Shown here piece by piece: positions 8,587 to 16,818 of a stretch of DNA of 64,000 bases. Within the stretch, counting starts at the first letter, position 1. Every line of letters starts with the position of its first letter. The stretch comes from Paraflavisolibacter caeni (GTDB lineage: Bacteria > Bacteroidota > Bacteroidia > Chitinophagales > Chitinophagaceae). Both the position numbers and the translations under genes were made by a program. The DNA lies in the NCBI RefSeq assembly GCF_025628885.1, contig NZ_JAOTIF010000017.1, forward strand, positions 86,487-150,486. Reading direction: 5' to 3'. The notes under the pieces are model-generated. The model was not told where the DNA came from and did no database searches. It was given only the letters and a program-made list of their open reading frames with translations.

Positions 8587-9405
8587 TTAAAGAGTTCGGA
8601 TCAATTCACGGAAAACGGTTGAAAAAATCGGTTCAGCATTTTGGGCTGCTTCCAATACTTCTTCATGTGTAATTACGTTTTCTTCTTCTCTGATACCAAT
8701 ATCAGTGATAACGCTCATGGCAAATACATTCATTCCTGCATGTACTGCCGCAATGGTTTCAGGTACGGTGCTCATACCTACAGCATCTCCACCGAGAACG
8801 TGTATCATTTTATATTCGGCTCGGGTCTCAAACGTCGGACCTGTAACGCCAAAGTATACACCTTCTTTTAAAGTAATGTTATGTTCTCTGGCAATCTCTT
8901 TCGCTTTTTGAATAAGACTTTTCTTATAAGGCTCACTCATATCCGGGAAACGTGTACCCAGGCGGTCGTCATTAGCGCCGATCAAGGGATTTTTAGTGGC
9001 TAAAGAAATGTGGTCTTTAATGATCATAAGGTCGCCTACTTTGAAACTGAGGTTCACGCCACCTGCTGCATTTGACATCAGAATAGTTTCTATACCCAAC
9101 ATTTTCATGATGCGGATTGGAAATACAACTTCTTCTTTTCCATATCCCTCATACAAGTGAAAACGGCCTGCCATAGCGAGTATAGGCTTACCCGCTACAT
9201 TTCCAAATATAAGTTTACCATGATGTCCTTTCACCGTGGATACCGGGAAGTGTGGTATCTGCTCGTATGGAATCTCATTGACTATTTCAATTTCTTTTAC
9301 AAAATTTCCCAGGCCGCTGCCCAGTATTACGCTGGTTTTTGTGTTTTCTTGTACGAATTGCTTTAAATATGCTGCGGCCTCAATAAGCTTTTGATAGTGT
9401 GTCAT
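8587..9405 (-). CDS. Purine nucleoside phosphorylase (trimeric class)
   Basis: 272 residues from the ATG at 9405. Phosphorolysis of purine nucleosides for salvage. Motifs: GSGLGNF (29-35), KGHHGK (59-64), RFHLYEG (81-87), SNAAGG (111-116), FET with catalytic Glu (192-194) and HEEV near the end. The SVITD segment has Asp where the Asn that selects 6-oxopurines usually sits. An upstream ATG at 9444 is possible, but a -7 element TATCTTTG at 9423-9416 falls between the two, so 9405 is preferred. The gene is 9 bp upstream of the porin gene. Confidence 0.93.
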   Translation of the reverse strand: MTHYQKLIEAAAYLKQFVQENTKTSVILGSGLGNFVKEIEIVNEIPYEQIPHFPVSTVKGHHGKLIFGNVAGKPILAMAGRFHLYEGYGKEEVVFPIRIMKMLGIETILMSNAAGGVNLSFKVGDLMIIKDHISLATKNPLIGANDDRLGTRFPDMSEPYKKSLIQKAKEIAREHNITLKEGVYFGVTGPTFETRAEYKMIHVLGGDAVGMSTVPETIAAVHAGMNVFAMSVITDIGIREEENVITHEEVLEAAQNAEPIFSTVFRELIRTL

Positions 9406-9415
9406 AAATCGGCGG

Positions 9416-9444
9416 CAAAGATAGACGGAAACCCCTAACTCCAA
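9416..9444 (-). promoter_or_regulatory. Promoter of the PNP gene
   Basis: Minus-strand TTG (9444-9442), 18-bp spacer, TATCTTTG (9423-9416). The G ends 10 bases before the ATG at 9405, so the leader would be very short or absent. It overlaps the end of birA. Confidence 0.6.
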
Positions 9445-10203
9445 TTACTCTTCATGCATTACCCACTCAACCTCTCCCACACTAAAATATTCTTCCATTG
9501 AGGTCGCTGTAACGAGTCTGCCATCTTCTGTAACTCCTTTTATATAGGCATCAAATATTCTGGAGCCCTTTCTTAATCTTACAGTTTGGTGGTTTTTGTA
9601 TAGGAATTTGTGATAGCAGGAAGCGATTTCTTCCGAATTATTTAACAATTCTTCAAAGGTTGTTTGAAGTGTATTAATAAGACTTTTGGCCATCTCTACA
9701 GTATCATATCTTCTGCCCGTTATCTGTCTTAGTGAAACGGCTTTGACAGGCATGCCTTCAAAACTGGTTTGATTGATGTTTAGCCCAATGCCGATTACAG
9801 CATATTTCCATTCCCTCCCCTGCAAATTGTTTTCAATTAGGATGCCCCCTGCCTTTCTGTCACGCCAGTAAATATCATTGGGCCACTTGATGTAGGTGTC
9901 TTCGCCGACATAGTGGCTGTAAAACCGCTGAACACCAATTGCAGTCATCATGCTAAGACGGAAAAGTTGCTCTGGGCGCAGGTTAAAGGGCTCAATGATA
10001 ATGCTTAATAAAATATTTTGGCCGTGAATGGAAACCCATCGCTTCGATCGTTGTCCTTTGCCCTTTGTCTGCTCATGAGCAAACACGCAAGTGCCATGCT
10101 GTGCCATACCTGCATGAACCAGTCCCATGGCATAGTTGTTGGTACTGTCCACAGTGTGCAGTTCAATAAAGGGGAAACCTATCTGTTTTGCTGAAGGAAA
10201 CAA
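9445..10203 (-). CDS. birA: Biotin--[acetyl-CoA-carboxylase] ligase
   Basis: 252 residues. Activates biotin with ATP and attaches it to biotin carrier protein. Catalytic motifs: KGKGQRSKRW (47-56) for biotinyl-AMP, KWPND (106-110), and RKAGGILIE with the key Lys at about 117. There is no N-terminal helix-turn-helix, so this is the monofunctional (group I) form without repressor function. The start is TTG at 10203; no in-frame ATG lies nearby and the sequence after it matches family N-termini. Divergent from rsfS across 89 bp. Confidence 0.92.
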   Translation of the reverse strand: MFPSAKQIGFPFIELHTVDSTNNYAMGLVHAGMAQHGTCVFAHEQTKGKGQRSKRWVSIHGQNILLSIIIEPFNLRPEQLFRLSMMTAIGVQRFYSHYVGEDTYIKWPNDIYWRDRKAGGILIENNLQGREWKYAVIGIGLNINQTSFEGMPVKAVSLRQITGRRYDTVEMAKSLINTLQTTFEELLNNSEEIASCYHKFLYKNHQTVRLRKGSRIFDAYIKGVTEDGRLVTATSMEEYFSVGEVEWVMHEE

Positions 10204-10292
10204 TTCATATAAATTTGAGCAAAGAAAACTATTTCATTGCTTTTCAGTTAACCCCGCTGCCTGATTTAAATGAAACATTAAATTATTGATAT

Positions 10293-10700
10293 TTGGAACC
10301 ATTGGAAGTATTAACTAGTCGTAAAAGAAAAGGTGTTGCCCGTCTAAACCGCAACTCGAAAATTCTAAAAACAATTATAAAGGCCATTCAGGATAAAAAA
10401 GGAGAGCATATTGTTTCTCTAGATCTGCGCAAAATTCCGGAGGCTGTAGCCGACTTCTTTGTGATTTGCGAAGCCAATAACCAGCCGCAAATCCGGGCGA
10501 TTGCCGAACACGTGGAAGAGGACGTAAAGAAAAAATGCAATGAATATACATATCGGCACGAAGGCAAGCAAGCCTTGCAATGGGTGCTGATTGATTATGT
10601 AAATGTCGTTGTGCACATCATGATGCCGGAAAGTCGCAAATTTTACAAACTCGAGGAAATGTGGAGCGATGCGGTTATTGAAGAACACAACCTTTCCTGA
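10293..10700 (+). CDS. rsfS: Ribosomal silencing factor RsfS
   Basis: About 135 residues. Binds ribosomal protein uL14 and blocks subunit joining during starvation. Family features: KKGEHIVSLDLRKI, AVADFFVICEAN, the WVLIDYVNVVVHIM block, and the C-terminal REFYxLEEMW-like stretch (RKFYKLEEMW). There is no ATG: a TGA at 10287 closes the frame, leaving TTG at 10293 or TTG at 10302 as initiators. TATTTG at 10290-10295 overlaps the first candidate, so TTG 10302 may be the true start. Followed by ftsH on the same strand. Confidence 0.9.
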   Translation: MEPLEVLTSRKRKGVARLNRNSKILKTIIKAIQDKKGEHIVSLDLRKIPEAVADFFVICEANNQPQIRAIAEHVEEDVKKKCNEYTYRHEGKQALQWVLIDYVNVVVHIMMPESRKFYKLEEMWSDAVIEEHNLS

Positions 10701-10741
10701 TTGGAGTTTGTTAAAAAAGCATACTTGCATTTTTAAACTCC

Positions 10742-10749
10742 TATATTTG
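10742..10749 (+). promoter_or_regulatory. -7 element upstream of ftsH
   Basis: TATATTTG, an exact TAnnTTTG match, 40 bases before the ATG at 10790. No well-spaced -33 TTTG was found. Confidence 0.5.
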
Positions 10750-10789
10750 GGTTTTTCCCTGAATAATTAATTTTAAGTAAAGACTACAA

Positions 10790-12862
10790 ATGTCACAAGA
10801 ACCATATAAAGAGGATAATAAATCGAAACTGCCAAAATTTAATAACCGTTCAAATAGCGAAGGTGAGGAAGGGTCTCGTAAGGGCCCAAAGTTTAGCATT
10901 TATTGGGTTTATGCTATCATTTTCGCCGTTCTGATAGGTTTCCAGGTATTTGGGCCTTTTTCTCCAAGTACCGTACAAATTGGCCAGGACGATTTTGAGC
11001 AAATGCTGAAACAAGGTGATATTAAGCAATACACCATTGTATCCAATCGTAATATCGTACGGGTTGCTCTCAAAAAAGAAGCCCTCCCTAAATATGAATC
11101 CCAGTTAGGCAAAGATGTTTCTGAAAATGAAGCAGGTCCTCATTTTTATTTCCGTATTGTATCCGGTGATTCTTTCAAGGATGATATGCGGAAGTTTTAC
11201 GAGGACAACCCAACTGTTAGCAATGTAGGTGCCGTTGACACTGAAAGAGACTTTTTTGGACCAATTGTTACTACGCTGCTGCCAATCTTAATATTTATAG
11301 CCATCTGGATACTGCTCATGCGTAAAATGGGCGGTGGCGCTGGCGGTGGCGGTGGCCCTGGTGGAATCTTCAATATCGGGAAGTCCAGAGCTACTCTGTT
11401 TGATAAAGGCACCAGGGTGAACATCACCTTTGCTGATGTGGCGGGCCTGGATGAAGCCAAAGTGGAGGTAATGGAAATTGTTGACTTCCTGAAGAATCCT
11501 AAAAAATATACTTCCCTGGGTGGTAAAATTCCGAAAGGAGCCCTGTTAGTTGGACCTCCAGGTACTGGTAAAACCCTCCTGGCAAAGGCTATGGCCGGCG
11601 AAGCCCAGGTTCCTTTCTTCTCGATGTCTGGTTCTGATTTCGTAGAATTGTTTGTGGGTGTGGGCGCCAGCCGTGTACGCGACCTGTTTAAACAAGCGCG
11701 CGAAAAATCACCCTGTATCATTTTTATCGATGAAATTGATGCGATTGGTCGTGCCCGTGGCAAGAACATGATGATGAGCAACGATGAACGCGAAAGCACA
11801 TTGAACCAGCTTCTGGTAGAAATGGATGGTTTTAGCGGTGAAAGTGGCATTATCGTGCTGGCTGCTACCAACCGTCCTGACGTATTGGATACCGCCCTGT
11901 TGCGCCCTGGCCGCTTCGACCGTCAGATTACAATAGATAAACCAGATCTGAAAGGCCGCGAAGCTATTTTCAAAGTGCATCTGAAACCGATCAAATTGTC
12001 AGAAACTGTTGATATTCATAAGTTGGCTGAGCAAACACCAGGATTTGCGGGTGCAGATATCGCCAATGTATGTAATGAGGCTGCCCTGATTGCCGCTCGT
12101 AAAAACAAAGCCGCTGTTGAAATGGAAGACTTCCAGGATGCAGTAGACAGGGTTATTGGCGGTCTGGAGAAAAAGAACAAAATCATTTCTCCCGACGAAA
12201 AGCGCATCATTGCTTACCATGAGGCTGGTCATGCCATTTGTGGTTGGTATCTGGAACATGCTTACCCATTGTTGAAGGTGACCATCGTTCCCCGCGGAAC
12301 AGCAGCTTTAGGATATGCACAATACACGCCTAAAGAGCAGTACCTGTACAATACCGATCAGTTAATGGATCAGATCTGTATGACTTTGGGTGGCCGTGCT
12401 AGTGAGGATATTTTCTTTGGAAAGATTTCTACTGGTGCTCAAAACGACTTGCAACAGATTACCAGAATAGCTTATGCAATGGTTACTGTATACGGGATGA
12501 GTGATAAAGTGGGTAACATTAGCTTCTACGACCCGCACCAGGAGCAAACTTTTACGAAGCCTTATTCCGAAGAAACAGCCAAGATGATCGATGAAGAAGT
12601 GAGGGTGGTGATCGAAGACGCTTATAAAAGAACCATCCAGCTACTGACCGAAAAGAAAGGTGACGTAGAAAAATTGGCTGAAGCCTTACTGGAAAGGGAA
12701 GTTCTTTTCCAAAGCGATGTAGAAAAACTGATAGGAAAACGACCCTACGAAGAAAAAAAACCGCTGGGAATCGAAGATGACAAACACCATGAAGGTGGCA
12801 TTAGCGAAGGCGTGCCTCCTTACGATCCTAATGTGATGAATCAGCAACCTGCAGCAAAATAA
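10790..12862 (+). CDS. ftsH: ATP-dependent zinc metalloprotease FtsH
   Basis: 690 residues; membrane-bound AAA+ protease that degrades misfolded membrane proteins and short-lived regulators. TM1 at about 36-55, periplasmic domain, TM2 at about 158-177, then a Gly-rich linker (181-192). Walker A GPPGTGKT (255-262), Walker B IIFIDEID (310-317), arginine-finger region RPGRFDR (372-378), zinc site HEAGH (477-481) and third ligand D553. All essential residues are present. The N-terminus is extended and charged, usual for Bacteroidota. The LUD gene starts one base after its stop, so the two form an operon. Confidence 0.97.
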   Translation: MSQEPYKEDNKSKLPKFNNRSNSEGEEGSRKGPKFSIYWVYAIIFAVLIGFQVFGPFSPSTVQIGQDDFEQMLKQGDIKQYTIVSNRNIVRVALKKEALPKYESQLGKDVSENEAGPHFYFRIVSGDSFKDDMRKFYEDNPTVSNVGAVDTERDFFGPIVTTLLPILIFIAIWILLMRKMGGGAGGGGGPGGIFNIGKSRATLFDKGTRVNITFADVAGLDEAKVEVMEIVDFLKNPKKYTSLGGKIPKGALLVGPPGTGKTLLAKAMAGEAQVPFFSMSGSDFVELFVGVGASRVRDLFKQAREKSPCIIFIDEIDAIGRARGKNMMMSNDERESTLNQLLVEMDGFSGESGIIVLAATNRPDVLDTALLRPGRFDRQITIDKPDLKGREAIFKVHLKPIKLSETVDIHKLAEQTPGFAGADIANVCNEAALIAARKNKAAVEMEDFQDAVDRVIGGLEKKNKIISPDEKRIIAYHEAGHAICGWYLEHAYPLLKVTIVPRGTAALGYAQYTPKEQYLYNTDQLMDQICMTLGGRASEDIFFGKISTGAQNDLQQITRIAYAMVTVYGMSDKVGNISFYDPHQEQTFTKPYSEETAKMIDEEVRVVIEDAYKRTIQLLTEKKGDVEKLAEALLEREVLFQSDVEKLIGKRPYEEKKPLGIEDDKHHEGGISEGVPPYDPNVMNQQPAAK

Positions 12863-12863
12863 A

Positions 12864-13487
12864 ATGAGTGCATCTTCAGCGAGAAGTAATATTCTCAAAA
12901 AAATAAAAACGGCGTTGGAACAACCAACGCCTTTACCATTTTCTGACAGCCAGGGTAGTGAATCCCTTTTTCAGCCACTGCAAGAAGACTTGATGGTCGA
13001 ATTTGCCGAACAGTTTACCATCTTACAAGGAAAATTCGATTATTGCCTTAGCGAAGGAGAGCTGCTCTCGCACCTGCAAAATCTATGCTTACAGCAGCAA
13101 TGGACAAAACTCTATTGCGAAGATGAAAAGCTGCGGGCTTTATTTCCATCTGTTCAATGGAACAACGATATCAAAACCTGTGAAGCCGCAATAACCACTT
13201 GTGAGTTGTTAGTAGCCCGAACAGGTAGTATCATTTTGAGCTCGTCTCTCAACCAGCGTATTCCCAGTGTATATGCTCCTGTGCACATTTGCGTTGCCTA
13301 TGCATCCCAACTGGTTTATGATATAAAAGATGCGTTAGATTACATCGGGCAAAAATACCAGGATAATTTTCCTTCGTTAATAACACTGGCTACTGGTCCA
13401 AGCCGCACTGCCGACATTGAGAAGACTTTGGTCGTAGGGGTGCATGGTCCAAAAGAAGTGTATTGTTTCTTGGTGGAAAGTGAATGA
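12864..13487 (+). CDS. LUD-domain protein (LutC/YkgG-like)
   Basis: 207 residues. The LUD signature is present: ARTGSI (118-123) and GPSRTADIEKTLVVGVHGPKE (about 178-198). The family includes LutC of the LutABC lactate oxidation complex, but no lutA or lutB is adjacent, so a role in lactate use is not supported here. The start ATG lies one base after the ftsH stop, indicating translational coupling. Position after ftsH seems to be frequent in this group (recollection). Confidence 0.85.
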   Translation: MSASSARSNILKKIKTALEQPTPLPFSDSQGSESLFQPLQEDLMVEFAEQFTILQGKFDYCLSEGELLSHLQNLCLQQQWTKLYCEDEKLRALFPSVQWNNDIKTCEAAITTCELLVARTGSIILSSSLNQRIPSVYAPVHICVAYASQLVYDIKDALDYIGQKYQDNFPSLITLATGPSRTADIEKTLVVGVHGPKEVYCFLVESE

Positions 13488-13541
13488 GGACGTGTGAAAA
13501 TTTGAATATTTGCATTCTTTTCAAAAGAAGTATTTCCGCCA

Positions 13542-14324
13542 ATGCAACTTCCTCCTGGTAAAAAAGTATTCTTTCTTTCCGATTTCCATTTAGGGGCACC
13601 AAATCATGCCGCCAGCCTCGAACGCGAAAAACTGATCATCAGGTTTTTAGAAGAGATCAGGCACGAAGCTGCTGTGATCTTTATCGTTGGCGACCTGTTC
13701 GACTTCTGGTACGAATATAAAAAAGTAGTACCCAGAGGACATGTGCGCCTGCTTGGAAAGCTCGCTGAATTGACCGATGCTGGCATAGCCATTCATTTCT
13801 TTGTGGGAAATCATGATATGTGGATGAGCGATTACTTTCAAAAAGAATTGAACATCCCTGTATATTTTGAGCCTAAAGACTTTGAATTTAATGGTAAAAA
13901 ATTTCATATAGGACATGGCGATGGCTTGGGGCCCGGCGATCATGGCTATAAAACACTGAAAAAGATATTCCGTAATCCTGTTTGTCAATGGCTCTTTGGT
14001 ATCCTCCCTCCATTCTTTGGTATTGGATTGGCCGATTATTTCAGTCGTAAAAGCAGACAGGCGACCGGTACTTCTGAGGAAAAGTATTTAGGAGATGATA
14101 AAGAATGGCTGTTGATTTATTCCAGGGAAGTGATCAAACAAAAGCCTGTTGACTATTGTGTTTTCGGACACCGGCATTTGCCCATTGATTATCGTTTGAA
14201 TGAAAAAAGTCGCTATATTAACCTGGGTGATTGGATTACATTTTATACCTATGCTGTCTTCGACGGCCATGAAATGCACTTGAAGGCATTTACTGGTAAT
14301 GAAGACAAAATCTACCGCCATTGA
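13542..14324 (+). CDS. lpxH: UDP-2,3-diacylglucosamine diphosphatase
   Basis: 260 residues; hydrolyses UDP-2,3-diacylglucosamine to lipid X in lipid A synthesis, at the inner face of the membrane. Calcineurin-like metal ligands: SDFHLG (D14, H16), GDLFDFW (50-56), GNHDMW (89-94), HGDGLGPGD (125-133) and GHRH (209-212). The full set is present. TATTTCCGCC just before the ATG resembles a weak -7 element. The next gene overlaps by 4 bases (TTGA), suggesting coupling. Confidence 0.92.
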   Translation: MQLPPGKKVFFLSDFHLGAPNHAASLEREKLIIRFLEEIRHEAAVIFIVGDLFDFWYEYKKVVPRGHVRLLGKLAELTDAGIAIHFFVGNHDMWMSDYFQKELNIPVYFEPKDFEFNGKKFHIGHGDGLGPGDHGYKTLKKIFRNPVCQWLFGILPPFFGIGLADYFSRKSRQATGTSEEKYLGDDKEWLLIYSREVIKQKPVDYCVFGHRHLPIDYRLNEKSRYINLGDWITFYTYAVFDGHEMHLKAFTGNEDKIYRH

Positions 14325-15133
14325 AGAATTGGTTTACCATATTGCTATTGATCATATTGGGTAAAAGTGTATTGGCTCAAGGTGATTCTGCTTTTCAACT
14401 GGTAAAAACATACCCTTTTGAAGTGGCTGATGCCATGCTTGACAATCTTGATAATCTATATATCATAACTCCACAGGACCAGCTAAAAAAGTATAATATA
14501 AATGGTGATTCCGTAGCAGCATTCAATGGAGTTAAGAGATTTGGCAAACTGCATTCTGTCGATGTTTCCAACCCAATGAAACTTCTATTATTTTATAAGG
14601 ACTTTTCTCGGATAGTGATGCTGGATAGGCTTCTTACTGTACGTGGAACTATAGATCTAAAGCAAAATAATATTATGCAGGCATCTGCCGTTGGGGCAAG
14701 TTATGATAATAAGATCTGGATCTTTGACAGTTATGAATACAAGTTGAAGAAACTTGATGAGCAGGGAAGCCTATTACAGGAAACCTCGGACTTCCGCATC
14801 CTCTTTGATCAATCTATAGTACCGCAACAAATTCTGGATAGAGACGGTCTCCTATATTTATATGATACAACCAGCGGATTGTTTGTATTTGATTACTATG
14901 GCACCTTTAAAAGAAAGTTACCCCTCAGCAACTGGAACAGTATTGTAATTGCAGGTAAAAATGTCCTTGGTATCAGCAACAATGGTATCAATAACTATTC
15001 AACTGCAACACTAATGGAAAGCCGTTACATGTTTCCTCAAAACTTCCTGCGGTATTACCGCTACAGCTTAAGTCAGAATAAATTAATTGCATTATCAAAA
15101 AACTCAGTATCCATCTTTTCCTACCGCCACTAG
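14321..15133 (+). CDS. Secreted protein of unknown function, beta-propeller-like
   Basis: 270 residues from a TTG start that overlaps the lpxH stop. A clear signal peptide is present (about 1-19, ending VLAQ). The mature part has repeated strand-turn blocks with aromatic and Asp residues (DNLDNLYIITPQDQLKKY, NKIWIFDSYEYKLKKLDEQG), which reads like a six-bladed propeller similar to NHL or SMP-30 folds. No catalytic motif seen. The coupling to lpxH suggests an envelope role, but that is inference. Confidence 0.7.
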   Translation: MKNWFTILLLIILGKSVLAQGDSAFQLVKTYPFEVADAMLDNLDNLYIITPQDQLKKYNINGDSVAAFNGVKRFGKLHSVDVSNPMKLLLFYKDFSRIVMLDRLLTVRGTIDLKQNNIMQASAVGASYDNKIWIFDSYEYKLKKLDEQGSLLQETSDFRILFDQSIVPQQILDRDGLLYLYDTTSGLFVFDYYGTFKRKLPLSNWNSIVIAGKNVLGISNNGINNYSTATLMESRYMFPQNFLRYYRYSLSQNKLIALSKNSVSIFSYRH

Positions 15134-15154
15134 AATAAGAATCCGTTCTTATTC
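15133..15154. terminator. Bidirectional hairpin between convergent genes
   Basis: GAATAAGAA (15133-15141) and TTCTTATTC (15146-15154) form a perfect 9-bp stem closed by TCCG, a UNCG-class tetraloop. It sits between convergent genes ending at 15133 and 15169. No long U tract. Confidence 0.55.
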
Positions 15155-15168
15155 CTGCTATCTATTCT

Positions 15169-15687
15169 CTATCGCTTCCCCAATATCTCCCCCAAATCCT
15201 TTTCAAACATTCCTGTTTTACCATATTCAACAACACGACCAATTTCTTTACCTCCCTTCATGACAATCAAAGTAGGAACATTCGTAATGTTAAAAGCTTC
15301 AGATAAATGATACAGCGTCTTTTTACTATGATCAACGCCAATGAAAGTAATACGGTCTGCAGATAAGCCTGCAGCATCGGTCAGCGCATAAAAACGGGGA
15401 AGAACAAATTTGGTATCATCACACCATGTACCGCCAAAAGCAATAATATTGATGGAGTCCTTAATGGCTTTGATGGCCTGTAGGGCCGGGGCGTAAGGTG
15501 TATACCCTTTTTGATTGTCTGCAAACCATTTAAATGCAGTGTCTTTAGTAATTTCATCTCTGGAAATAAAGCCCTTTACTACTTTATTTCCGCTGCCATC
15601 ACGGCTGATTTCTGCATTTTGAGCAAAGGAAGTTTGTATCAGTAACAGGGAAAAAAGAACGGATAATAGTTTTGTCATTGTACGCAT
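15169..15687 (-). CDS. Secreted thioredoxin-fold protein with a single active-site cysteine
   Basis: 172 residues. Signal peptide at about 1-22 (ending SFAQ). Thioredoxin fold features: IIAFGGTWCDD, then DRITFIGVDHSKK and the cis-Pro region NVPTLIVMKGGKEIGR. The CxxC motif is replaced by WCDDT, so the second cysteine is missing and ordinary disulfide exchange is unlikely; a monothiol or binding role is possible. TAACTTTG lies 4 bases before the ATG at 15687; a second in-frame ATG is at 15678. Confidence 0.8.
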   Translation of the reverse strand: MRTMTKLLSVLFSLLLIQTSFAQNAEISRDGSGNKVVKGFISRDEITKDTAFKWFADNQKGYTPYAPALQAIKAIKDSINIIAFGGTWCDDTKFVLPRFYALTDAAGLSADRITFIGVDHSKKTLYHLSEAFNITNVPTLIVMKGGKEIGRVVEYGKTGMFEKDLGEILGKR

Positions 15688-15691
15688 CTTC

Positions 15692-15699
15692 CAAAGTTA
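15692..15699 (-). promoter_or_regulatory. -7 element of the thioredoxin-fold gene
   Basis: Minus-strand TAACTTTG, exact TAnnTTTG, ending 4 bases before the ATG at 15687. The transcript would start at or inside the start codon, so initiation at 15687 would be leaderless, or translation starts at 15678. Confidence 0.5.
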
Positions 15700-15747
15700 A
15701 TCTAGCTACAGCTTCTACTTAAAAATCGAAAGTTAAAAAACTCCAAA

Positions 15748-16242
15748 CTACAAACTCGCTTTCAACTCCAATAAAAACGACCTGATTTTCTGCAGCGATT
15801 GTATCATGGCAAACCTTTCATCTGAATGTTTGCTTTTTTTCAAATACTCTTTAGCGCCTTCGATTGTAAACTTCCTCCGGCGTACAAGATCGTAAATAAG
15901 GTGCAGGGTCTTTACATCGGCAGGTGTGAAAAAGCGGTCGCCTTTTCGGTTCTTCCTGGGTTCAAGTACATCAAATTCATTTTCCCAATGTCTGATCAGC
16001 GAAGTATTCACCTTGAACATTGTTGCAACTTCGCCAATGGAGTAATACAGTTTTTTAAACAATACTTCATCTTCCGGTATTTCAATTTGCTCCCAATCAC
16101 TTTCTTCCTTCAGCGGTTTACGACCACGTGTACTTTTAGGTTTTTTCTCTTTCTGCGGAGCAGGCATACCAGAAAGAAATTCTTTGGGTGTTTCTTCCGG
16201 ATCAATAAAATCAAATGTTATTTGTGTAAGTGAATTTGCCAT
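15748..16242 (-). CDS. MerR-family transcriptional regulator
   Basis: 164 residues from the ATG at 16242. The N-terminal third is low-complexity and basic (KEKKPKSTRGRKPLK, an AT-hook-like RGRKP). The winged-helix MerR domain follows (KLYYSIGEVATMFKVNTSLIRHWENEF), with the wing at RKNRKGDRFFTPADVKTLHLI. No C-terminal sensor cysteines are visible, so the signal is unknown. An upstream ATG at 16311 is disfavoured because a -7 element (TAACTTTG) lies between the two. The product could regulate the SusC/SusD genes on the other side of the gap; unproven. Confidence 0.87.
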   Translation of the reverse strand: MANSLTQITFDFIDPEETPKEFLSGMPAPQKEKKPKSTRGRKPLKEESDWEQIEIPEDEVLFKKLYYSIGEVATMFKVNTSLIRHWENEFDVLEPRKNRKGDRFFTPADVKTLHLIYDLVRRRKFTIEGAKEYLKKSKHSDERFAMIQSLQKIRSFLLELKASL

Positions 16243-16251
16243 TTCAGCCGC

Positions 16252-16259
16252 CAAAGTTA
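16252..16259 (-). promoter_or_regulatory. -7 element of the MerR-type gene
   Basis: Minus-strand TAACTTTG, followed 9 bases later by the ATG at 16242. It fixes the start codon and implies a leader of only a few bases. Confidence 0.5.
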
Positions 16260-16381
16260 AGAAATCAAAATTTGGCGGCTGAAGTTTGCAAAGCGCAGTC
16301 TCTACGCCCATCCATTAACTACTTTCTAGCAAACAAACAGTTACTTGGAAATAACAATTCCTTAAAATAAAATTAACAAGT

Positions 16382-16446
16382 TTTAAAAAGTATTCGCAAT
16401 TATTTAAAAAGTTAATCTACTTTTACAATAATAATTTTAACTTTTT
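16382..16446 (+). promoter_or_regulatory. Direct and inverted repeats upstream of susC
   Basis: TTTAAAAAGT occurs at 16382-16391 and again at 16403-16412, 21 bp apart (two helical turns). AAAAAGTTAA (16406-16415) is the exact inverse of TTAACTTTTT (16437-16446). The block lies in the 500-bp AT-rich gap between the MerR gene and susC and could be an operator. The remainder of the gap shows nothing else I can support. Confidence 0.35.
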
Positions 16447-16818
16447 ATAAAAATTAGTAGAAATGTGAGCCATGAAAGGCTTTATAAGGGAATTATTTTC
16501 TAATTCCGCTCTTCATGTTCGCATTTTAGCTTGCCAATGAAAACTAGTTTGCCCTATACTCAAAACTTTATCGACCCGATAATAAAAACAGATGTCATTA
16601 TTGAATCATGCCTTGCCTCTTTTTCGGCAGGGCAGAAGCACCAACTATACGCTATTGACACTTTCTTACCTGGCATAGCCCGTTTTTTGGTAAGTGCTCC
16701 CGTTGAAATATTTCTCCCTTCAAAATTAAAAATCCCATAAAACGCCTATGAATTAGAAATGAATAACACAATGACTTTAAACTACAACTATTTCTTATTA
16801 AATCAAAAACAAGCTGAT

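Noticed and set aside
9406..9444. Upstream ATG of the PNP gene
   Set aside because: It lies upstream of the predicted promoter element and adds residues absent from PNP families.
11197..11871. 224-codon antisense frame within ftsH
   Set aside because: Shadow of the conserved AAA+ coding frame; Pro/Ser-rich low-complexity translation without family features.
16531..16740. 69-codon plus-strand frame upstream of susC
   Set aside because: No family resemblance, poor composition and no initiation signal; it lies in an AT-rich control region.
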